From Scleromitrula shiraiana (lineage: Eukaryota > Ascomycota > Leotiomycetes > Helotiales > Sclerotiniaceae): a stretch of 64,000 nucleotides of DNA. The stretch covers positions 4,638,501-4,702,500 of the forward strand of contig JABELC010000001.1 of assembly GCA_028455995.1 (NCBI GenBank), given 5' to 3'. Of this stretch, positions 56,130 through 64,000 are shown one piece after another (position 1 is the first letter of the stretch; each line of letters begins with the position of its first letter). The translations under genes and the position numbers were made by a program. The notes beneath the pieces are model-generated. The model saw only the letters and a list, made by a program, of their open reading frames with translations. It was not told the DNA's origin and made no database searches.

Positions 56130-58731
56130 TCAGTCATCATCCATCCCATCTACATCAATCGCATCAGGATTTTTCGTAATAGTAATAACCGGTTTCTTGA
56201 TATTTCCACCTTGAGGACCAGTACTTGCTGGGACAAATCCAACAGGAGCTCTAGCTTCACGTTCCAAAGCCGCCATTGCATCCGCGGCCTCTCCATCAAC
56301 TTCTCCATTTTCATCAGGTCTTGCCTGACTTCTGGCGAGAGCTTGAGACGCAATGAAATTAACATCGGTATTGTATTGCGCTTGTACGCTTCTCTTGATT
56401 CGAAGCATTTCTTTGAAAGTATCCTCATTACCATGTTGAACTTCGAAAGATTCCCATTTCGACCAAAATGATGGACTTGTTCGAGGATCGCAGAATTGCG
56501 ATGCATGTCCATAAATGGCTCTTGCACGATCAATTTCACCTAGTCTCTTTTCCATATCAGCGAACTTCAGACACATATCTCTGGCATCTTTGTCTGGTAG
56601 AGCCGCGATGGCTCTTTCATAAATTGGTCGTGTTGATGGAAGACCGAAATTGGAAGCGGATTTGGTAATATAGAAATTGAACATATCGGCACGATCCTCG
56701 TCCGAGACAGCTCGAGTAGCTCTCTCATATATTCGCATTGCATGTCTTGCGAGACCTCTTTCCTCCTCGAGATTTCCATACATCAAATACAACACCTTGG
56801 CAAACCTAGGTGGACAGCCTTCAACTGCTTGTTCAAAAAGATCTCGTAATCTTTCGATACCAATTTTTCTATCCACAGCTTTGGTCAAGTACAAGTTCCA
56901 GAGCTCAAAGGCAACTGGATAACTGAACAAATCAAGTCCTCGTTCGTAAATCTTAAACGATTCTTCGAAATATTTGTTCTCTTCTAACAGATTGGCATAA
57001 TTAACCACAGTCTGAGGAGTTGCAATACGGAGTTCGAAAATCCTTTCGTAGATCTTTTTTGTTTCCTCCAAAGTACTAACACTCTCCACGAGGTCAACAT
57101 AAAAGCTCCATAACTTCCAGCTCTTGTGCACTCTCTGTTGAGGTGAGAGGTTTTCGTCGAAATAATCAACGTTAGATCTTTTCGGTGCTTGTACTGCTTT
57201 TGCCATAATCTTGACAGCTTCTTCAAAATTATCATTTCGTAACTCCATCTCTGCCCATTCAATCCAAGTATCGGCGAGTTCCGCAACCGATTTAAATGGT
57301 ACTTTGACAGCCTTTTCGAATATCACCCGAGCATTACGTAAATCACCGCCTTCCTCGTAGAACTTGGCATAATTTGCCCAGAGTTCGTGAAACTGTCCAA
57401 CGGCTTTCTTCGGTTGAATAGCAGCAATTGCATCTGTATAAGCTTGTACAACCTCAACCTTATTGTCCCCCCACAGAGATACCCGTTTCATCCACTCGGG
57501 GACGTTGCTCGGATTTTGCCGTAATAAAACGTCGTTCAACAAAAATGGTCGGCGATCCATTAGTTGCTCGAATCTCATCATTCGAATATCCAAATCAAAA
57601 TCTGCGTCTTCATCCACAATACCCTTCTCCGAACGAACTCCGGCTGCTTCCATTAAAACTCCTGTGATTGACTCCTCGAATTCGGCATAAGAATCAAAGA
57701 TGAGGGTGAAGTCTCGAACTGTCATAACTGTCGTGATACCCTCTTCAAAAACATCTCGTGCTCGTTCAAAGCTTCCCCTTGTAATCCAATATGTTGCCAA
57801 ACCGGACCATAACTTCCCTCGTTGATCAGCAAATCTATCGATACCACTCCGGATGATTTTCTCAACATCAATTCCAACCTCATCTCCAGTTTCAACTTCC
57901 TTGGCATGATCTACAAGCAAATCTACCATCTCTGTCCATAATTGGTAATGACCCTTCCCATGCTTACTTCGAAATTTAGGGTTATTGAGTATATCCATAT
58001 ATTTCTTAACGGCTTCTGTATAAAGTTTCATTTCGATTAAAAGTTCAATAAAGTCTTCAGCGTCCTCGGGATGAATTTGCATATAACGTCGCCATATCTT
58101 AACAGCCGTGGAACCCGAAGCAGAATTTGCAAAGGGTCTATATAGAGCCCATATTCGATTATGTTGAGTGATCGGTAAAGCTCGGAGTGCTCGATCGAAA
58201 GTTCGGCGCGTTAGAGTAACGAGAGGTTGAAGTAATAGGAACGAAAGATACATCTCCCAAATCTTGGGCATTTTGTTGAGTAAAATTAATGCTCGTTCGA
58301 AAAGCGCATTAACCTTAGCGTATTCTGAAGCAAATATAGCAGCATTCAGCTTCCCTAGGTGCTTCATTCGCAAGTTAAGATACTGTCCTCGTGTCAGTAA
58401 ACCTCGAAGTGGGGTTATACGCGCATAATAATGTACCATTTTCCATAACTTATATGACCGTGGTAATTGTAGACATGCTCGTTCTAAGACGAAGGCTTGT
58501 TCGAGTAGGCTGCCATGCTTGAATTTGAATTCAATATATGCCAACCAAGGTTTCGTACTGCCTGGGTCGCGCAGAATATCCTGCTCGTAAATAGTATCTT
58601 CTTCAGACTATATAATCTTGTCAGCCGAAATCCACGTGTTAGAGAGCTATCCAACATACAATAAGATATAAATCTGGCTTCCCACGAATTGCTAAAGCTG
58701 ATTTGTTCTCGGAGACTTTGGGAGCAGCCAT
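56130..58731 (-). CDS. SYF1: Pre-mRNA-splicing factor SYF1 (HAT repeats)
   Basis: Two exons: 58660..58731 (24 codons) and 56130..58607, 2550 nt, 849 aa. Exon 1 supplies MAAPKVSENKSALAIRGKPD, then after a 52-nt intron SEEDTIYEQDILRDPGSTKPW begins the SYF1 HAT region. Half-a-TPR repeats run through almost all of the protein (for example WEMYLSFLLLQPLVTLTRRTFDRAL cut by family spacing, ARVIFEKAVKVPF, KKIYERIFELRIATPQTVVNYA, ARAIYGHASQFCDP). SYF1 (XAB2 in animals) is a scaffold of the NineTeen complex, required for spliceosome activation. The acidic end DAIDVDGMDDD and FVPAST..GG are typical of filamentous orthologues. Length is close to the usual 820-860 aa. Confidence 0.96.
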
Positions 58732-59697
58732 GATAGGGAGCAACTCTCCAGGCATTCTCTGCCTTGGGCAAGGAGAGAATGCGATCAATCCGAATAAGAA
58801 GAGATATTTAAATAAATTAAGTCGCCTCAAAAGAGGATTTTGAGGGAGGACCTTTTGAGGTTGGTCAGGGTCAATTTAACCTCTTTTTATGTACCGACGA
58901 TCAAACGACTTTACGACTTTTTTACTGTTACTGGATGGTTAGGATAGCAACCACGCCTAGTAAGCGACAGAAGCTCGCTTTTAAGGTCGGGGGAAATGTG
59001 ATATTTTATGCCGATTATCAAGGAATAACTAATAAATTGGAATTATAAATTATCGATATATGAATTATCAATATATGAATTATCGATATATAAATTATCG
59101 ATATATATTTGAACAATGACAACGAGAACAGTAAAGAAAGGAAAAAGATAAAAGTTTTGGTATTCTTAAGAAGAGTACTACTTTAGGTAGATAGATGGCT
59201 CATAAGATCTAATAATAAGTATATAATTGTATCTACTAGTATTACTACTAGTAGTAATAATAAATATAATTGAAGAAAAAATCCCTTCTCAATATTTATA
59301 ACCATTTATAACTATTTATAATCATTTTATCAGATAATACTCGTATCTCTACAGAAGAACATGAGATAAATATTAAGGCCATCATGTAGAAATATAAGGC
59401 CAACTTTTAACAGTTAGTGCTAAGCTCTGATTGTTTCACCCCTTGTAGCTTTCCAACTTGGTGCAATTGCGAACTGTGATCTTGAAGTGGGAGATTATTG
59501 GAGATTATTGGAGCTTAATCAACCACTTCCTTATCAACCTTTACACATTAATATAATTCATCCAACTCTTCATAATAACAACCACCAATTCTGTTTGACT
59601 TTTCATTGATTGAAGGAAGAATAATAATCTTCTAGGAATTTCAAGTCATTAAATCAATCAATAAATCAATCAATCAATCAATAACTAGATAATCAGG
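58732..59697. other. Divergent spacer SYF1/VMA8
   Basis: About 970 nt, AT-rich. A 16-nt AT repeat (59036..59107) and an ACTAGTAGTAATA-like palindrome near 59235..59262 are present. Promoters of both genes lie here. No gene. Confidence 0.6.
59036..59107. repeat. AT-rich 16-nt repeat with ATCGAT cores, about four copies
   Basis: Unit close to aattatcgatatatga. Each copy carries a TATCGATA-type palindrome, one copy changed to TATCAATA. Located between divergent SYF1 and VMA8. Confidence 0.85.
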
Positions 59698-60972
59698 ATG
59701 TCTGGAGCTGGTGTAAGTTGAAGCAATATTTCCATTGCAACTACTCTGCATATCAAGATACTAATCAATATATTATAGAATCGAGAAGCTGTTTTCCCAA
59801 CACGACAATCTTTAGGATTGATGAAATCTAAATTGAAAGGTGCACAAACTGGTCATGATTTACTAAAGAGAAAGAGTGAAGCTTTAACCAAGTATGTTTT
59901 ACAAGTTTCCACCAAATACCAACCTATATATACCTACCTAAACTCAAGCACAGCAACTAACATAAATCACACAGGCGATTCCGAGGTACATACTCTTCAA
60001 TGCATAATCCACAAGCTCCCACTTCCCCTCCTCCCTAACACTCTAATCTAGAAATAACCCGACGAATCGATGAAGCCAAACGAAAGATGGGAAGAGTAAT
60101 GCAAATCGCCGCCTTCTCACTCGCCGAAGTAACCTACGCAGTCGGAGGAGATATCGGATACCAAGTTCAAGAATCCGCCAAATCCGCTCGATTTCGTGTA
60201 CGGACTAAGCAAGAAAACGTATCTGGAGTTTTCTTGCCTGCGTTTGAAAGTTATACGACGGAGGGAAATAATGATTTTGGGTTGACGGGGTTAGGTAAGG
60301 GTGGGCAGCAGGTTCAGAGGTGTAGGGAGACTTATGCGAGGGCTGTGGAGACGTTGGTTGAGTTGGCTAGTTTACAGGTATGTTTGGGGATGGGAGAGGA
60401 GAAGAGGGTAGTGGAAGGATGGTTACTAGTTAGAATGAGGCTAATGTGCGGGCTATGTAGACGGCTTTCGTTATTCTGGATGAGGTTATCAAGGTTGTAA
60501 ATAGGAGAGGTAAGTTATATTTCCCTATCTACCTAACGATGGATACACCATATACTAACATTACAAATTAGTAAATGCAATGTCAGTCCCCAATAAGCAT
60601 TCACCCAATATCAAAATACTAACCATACCAGCGAGCACGTAATCATCCCCCGAACAGAAAACACCATCAAATGTAAGCCCCCCCTCCGATCCATCCATCA
60701 ATCCACCCATACAACCCAGCTAACACCCTCTCCCCCTCCCCCTAGACATCAACTCCGAACTCGACGAACTCGACCGCGAAGAATTCTTCCGCTTGAAAAA
60801 AGTCCAAAACAAAAAACAACGAGACACAGCCGCGCAAGACGCAGAAATGAAGGCTAAGAGGGAAAGAGCAGCCGAGAAAGAGGACGGTGCGGCGAATGGG
60901 GGTGGGCAGGAGACGCAGGCTGCTAGTGCGGATATACTTGGGGATGAGGAGGATGCGGATGTGATTTTTTAG
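59698..60972 (+). CDS. VMA8: V-type ATPase subunit D (VMA8), eight exons with two micro-exons
   Basis: Exons 59698..59712, 59779..59891, 59975..59985 (11 nt), 60052..60377, 60461..60509, 60572..60581 (10 nt), 60632..60672 and 60746..60972, 792 nt, 263 aa, the normal subunit D length. Translation gives MSGAG-NREAVFPTRQSLGLMKSKL, then KSEALTK-RFRE-ITRRIDEAKRKMG, then LASLQ-TAFVILDEVIKVVNRR-VNAI-EHVIIPRTENTIK-YINSELDELDREEFFRLKKVQNKK. Every junction falls inside conserved sequence. Subunit D is the central rotor shaft that couples V1 ATP hydrolysis to proton pumping at the vacuole and other acidic organelles. The C-terminal tail is Ala/Glu-rich, acidic and ends ADVIF. All intron ends are GT-AG. 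Confidence 0.95.
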
Positions 60973-61471
60973 GGGGGAGATGGATTGTTTAGAGATGTTG
61001 GAGTAAGGAGGGGAAGGGATTGGAAGTGGATGGATGGGAGGGAAAGATATGCAGGAAGGAAGAAAGGAAAGGAGGGATGATGGAATGAAGACATATCATG
61101 TAGTATTAGTTAGCGAATAGCGTAATTAGGATTGGACCGAATATAGCATAGCATAGCATAGCATAAGATTCCATTACATTGCACTGCGTTGAATTCGAAA
61201 TAAGCAGATATTTTGTAGCTAGCCTAGCTATTATTCATCTACTCCAATAACTCAAAGGAAAATCAGTTGAGAAGTTATACAATTTTACTTCTGGAGAAGT
61301 GACTTTTGGGCCTAATATCCTCCACCTACCTTTGAGGCTCTCCGCGCATAGTCATTTACCACATATTTGTCATCGATATTAACCGCCCATTCTATTCTTC
61401 AGTTTGGAAGTTTCCTGACGAGTTTCATACCCTCTTCCCCTCTACCTCCTCTCGCATCCAACGAGCACCAC
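60973..61471. other. Convergent 3' spacer
   Basis: 499 nt between the VMA8 stop and the stop of the RRM gene. GCATA pentamers near 61147..61165. ORF 61367..61696 is antisense to the RRM gene end. Confidence 0.65.
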
Positions 61472-62441
61472 CTACTGCCTCTGATAAGTAACCTTAACCA
61501 CCTTCCCCTCCCCACCCAACTGCATCCCCCCCGTCCCCTCCTTCGCCCCAATCGCCCCCGCCTCCCCCTCATACTCCACAAACGCAATGCCCTTCCGTCC
61601 CGGCACCAATCTCACCTCTCTAAACCCTTCAAAGCGCCCAAATATCCCGGTCAAGATATCCACGTCGATATCGTCGGGGAGGTTTTGTACAAATAGGATT
61701 TTGTTGGGGGGAAGGTACTCGTCGGGTACGATTTGCGCGGCGGAGGGATTGGAGGATTTAAGGCCTCGGCCGAGGGCGGGCTTGGTGCTGGGGGCCGCGT
61801 TGATGGGGAGGGTGGTGTGCGGGGTGGTGGTGGTGGTTTGGAGGGCGCGTTTTTTATCTATAGAAGGAAATTGATTAGCTATTTGTTCATCGTTTCGCGC
61901 ATCTGTTCGTAAATAAATAATATATATCCTCCCTTCCACCAGGAAAGAATGTATCGAAAAAGAGAACAAAAAAACATACCCTTCTCCGCCAACCGCCTCC
62001 TCTTATGCGCCTCAAAGGCCTCATCATCACCCTCCCTCTTAACACTGGCATCACTTCTAGTCTTCGCATACTGCAACTTCATCTCCTTCCCAAAGAGCTC
62101 AAAACCCTGTACATCCTCAATTGCGCTCGTAGACGATGATTCATTTTCAAAGACAATGAATGCTTGGCCCTTAGCTTTGAGATTGGTCTTTGCGATAATC
62201 TCGAGAATGGTGCCGTATTCGGAGAAGAGCTCTGTGAGTGCGGTGATTAGGGCGGGGATTTTGATCGATTCGTTGAGGTTGGATATGTAGAGTCTAGATG
62301 GGATGGAAGTTAGTTTGGGGGTTGGAGGGATGGGTTTGGAGGGGAAATAAGGTAGAGGAGATGCTGGGACGTGTCGAAGTGCAATGACACGTACGTAGCG
62401 TTTGGTGGAATTGGGCCACCTGATGGGTTCTGAGATGCCAT
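61472..62441 (-). CDS. U1A/U2B''-like snRNP protein with two RRMs
   Basis: Three exons: 62395..62441, 61980..62293 and 61472..61857, 747 nt, 248 aa. Start MASQNPSGGPIPPNAT joins to LYISNLNESI (RNP2). RNP1 is KGQAFIVFEN. After a Lys/Arg-rich linker (EAHKRRRLAEKDKKRAL) the second RRM has LFVQNLPDDIDVDIL (RNP2) and KGIAFVEYEGEAGA (RNP1), ending VTYQRQ. This is the two-RRM layout of the U1A/U2B''/SNF family, which binds the U1 or U2 snRNA stem-loop through RRM1. Length fits filamentous fungal orthologues. Whether it serves U1, U2 or both cannot be told from sequence. It is divergent from an F-box gene. Confidence 0.9.
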
Positions 62442-62836
62442 CTTTCTGATTATCTTTTGAGGTGGTGATAGTTGTTGTTACAAACTGTGGAGGTAATTTT
62501 GAGATTAAAAGGTAAAGCTCTAGAAGCTTAATGCCTCGGAACCTTACAGCCCAAAAACTCTATGGCCTCAGGCATATACACATGCATATGGAAATTGAAT
62601 TACCAGAATGGCACTAGTAATTAGCTCGGACGTCACCTTGCACGAGGAAATTATCCATGTGTGGATGGATATGACTGAGACAAGAAGGAAAGAGACTATT
62701 ACAACCTCAAGAAACCACCTACACTACACATCACTCGCAAGAACGACGTCTCCAACAACTCAATACTATTCAAAAGACTGATCCGGATACACTGGTTCAG
62801 TCAATTCCCAATTCCATATTTTCCACATCCACTTTT
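62442..62836. promoter_or_regulatory. Bidirectional intergenic region, RRM gene/F-box gene
   Basis: 395 nt between two divergent ATG codons. Must contain both promoters and 5' leaders. No specific site is claimed. Confidence 0.6.
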
Positions 62837-64000
62837 ATGCAACCATCGCCTCCCAATAATTCAACAAGCATTCAGAGCCACGAAACCCCATCAGACACCA
62901 CCGATCTTCTCAATCATGGCATACACTCTTCACACTTGCAGTCCGGTGAGCTGGCAAATCCGTCCAATGAATTTGTCGGCTCGTCAATGGACTCAACTCC
63001 TTCCACAGGCTCCGCAGGATGGCAATCACCTGTCGATGGAGGGGCGGAGGAGTCAATGCGCCGATTGAATATAGGAACTGATTTTGAGTATCGTCCTAAA
63101 CCATCTTATCAGCGAATTGCAGAATACGAGAGCGCGTTGTCACCTAGTCCGCCTAAGAAAGAATTTGAGGGTCCTGGGTTTAAGATTATAAAGAAAAGAG
63201 GCAGTAGGGATGAGGATGGTCCATTACTAGAGAATTTCCCAAATGGTAATTTCCCTTGGTCAAGTTACATTCAAAATTGATCTATTCTAATCATCCTTTT
63301 ACAGAGGTCTTGACGCATATTCTATCGCATTTACCTGCATCCTCCCTTTCGGCAGTCTCACTCGTTTCTCGACGATTTTATAATTTGGTCACTACACCTC
63401 ATGCGTGGCGAGTCGCATTTTCCAGGTTCTTTCCTGGTCAAGATGTGACAGAAGGTATACCTACTAGCTATGGTCGTGGTGCAGGTGACGAGGTGCGAGA
63501 ACAATTTCGCGAACGACGATTTTTCACGCGATTGACTGGGCTTGCCACTTGGCGCAGCGAGTATGTTATTCGAACGCGTCTTTTACGAAGTCTTGGTAGA
63601 GGAAAACCTGCGGAAGGTGCAGAACATGGCTCTTCAAGTAGAGGCAACAGTTCTGCAAATGCCGTGGCGACTTACACTTCGGAGATGTTTACCACTGTCA
63701 ATCATATCCATGGTGTTTTTGGACATGGAAAGAAATATCCACGTTTCATTCATGGTGCTGATGAGACTGGATCATCTTGTAGTAGTGACCCAAAGATTGG
63801 AAGGGTTAATACATGTGGACTGACCGATCCTCAATCTTTACCGCAATTTGCAGATATCTTTGCGGGTGATTTACCATATGGATTGGGTGATGGCCCTGCT
63901 GGTGTTCCGAATGTCATGTCTGTCAGCCAGCCATTTGGTATGGTATATGGAGAAGGCTTCCCTGGAGGTTCGGCCTATTACAGAGCACCGAATGAAATGC
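62837..64000 (+). CDS. F-box protein, 5' part (continues beyond window)
   Basis: Exons 62837..63245 and 63305 to beyond 64000. The intron 63246..63304 joins LLENFPN to EVLTHILSHLPASSLSAVSL, so the F-box is split: LPNEVL-type start, HILSHLP, SLVSRRFYNLVTTPHAWRVAF. Together this is a canonical F-box at about residues 133-180 that should bind Skp1 in an SCF ubiquitin ligase. The first 130 residues are Ser/Thr/Pro-rich and probably disordered. After the F-box come TRLTGLATWRSEYVIRTRLLRSL and Gly-rich sequence resembling the start of the WD40-like region of Pezizomycotina F-box proteins. Reading stays open to the last base of the window. Substrate domain is outside the window. Confidence 0.85.

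Noticed and set aside
61367..61696. 109-codon plus-strand ORF
   Set aside because: Antisense shadow of the second RRM of the U1A/U2B''-like gene.
1..64000. tRNA, rRNA or transposon genes
   Set aside because: I found no convincing tRNA A/B-box pair, rRNA stretch, reverse transcriptase, transposase or long terminal repeats by eye; a covariance-model and repeat-library scan would be decisive.

Overview
The window is nuclear DNA of a filamentous ascomycete (Pezizomycotina). The genes are split by many short GT-AG introns, mostly 46-150 nt. They encode fungal core proteins (SYF1, VMA8, ELP4, RPB8, MTR3, SEN34, a Gea-type Sec7 protein, a GT62 mannosyltransferase). Spacers are AT-rich and full of microsatellites. 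The overall look resembles Leotiomycetes such as the Sclerotiniaceae, but that placement is an impression, not something proven here. I found no rRNA, tRNA, CRISPR array, prokaryotic-type operon or intact transposon. Exon structures were rebuilt by hand from splice sites, reading phase and family motifs. In every complete gene model the summed exon length is a multiple of three.

Layout. 1-6 kb: the 3' end of a Baeyer-Villiger-type monooxygenase, a convergent six-exon DHA1 MFS transporter, and a single-exon F-box protein. 6.5-12.3 kb: a seven-exon MFS transporter with a 24-nt exon, a microsatellite-rich spacer, and a Golgi apyrase (YND1 type). 14.0-15.6 kb: a decayed monocarboxylate-type MFS pseudogene with several independent lesions. 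16.3-19.6 kb: a Myb/SANT-like nuclear protein and exosome subunit MTR3. 19.6-21.5 kb: no convincing gene. 21.5-26.9 kb: ELP4 and RPB8 (divergent), a DUF4743-type Nudix hydrolase, and a Hikeshi/OPI10 homologue. 28.3-36.0 kb: a large Gea/GBF1 Sec7 protein and an ANP1/MNN9-type mannosyltransferase. 37.5-42.3 kb: SEN34 and an ASI-like membrane RING protein. 42.3-44.4 kb: a dense block of simple repeats. 44.4-52.1 kb: a repeat-bearing, probably GPI-anchored wall protein and a one-pass membrane protein with a pepsin-like ectodomain lacking its first catalytic Asp. 52.1-56.1 kb: a spacer, one weak small ORF and a small disordered protein. 56.1-64 kb: SYF1, VMA8 (eight exons, two of 10-11 nt), a two-RRM U1A/U2B''-like protein, and the 5' part of an F-box protein that runs off the window.

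Functional themes. Three genes act in the Golgi (YND1, Gea, ANP1-like). Several act in RNA metabolism (SYF1, U1A/U2B''-like, SEN34, MTR3, RPB8, ELP4). These are scattered housekeeping genes, not a pathway cluster. The left end (monooxygenase plus drug-type transporter) could be the edge of a secondary-metabolism locus, but only two genes support that. The least ordinary items are the multiply broken MFS pseudogene, the pseudo-protease receptor-like protein, the VMA8 micro-exons, and the tandem repeats in promoters and in the wall-protein gene.
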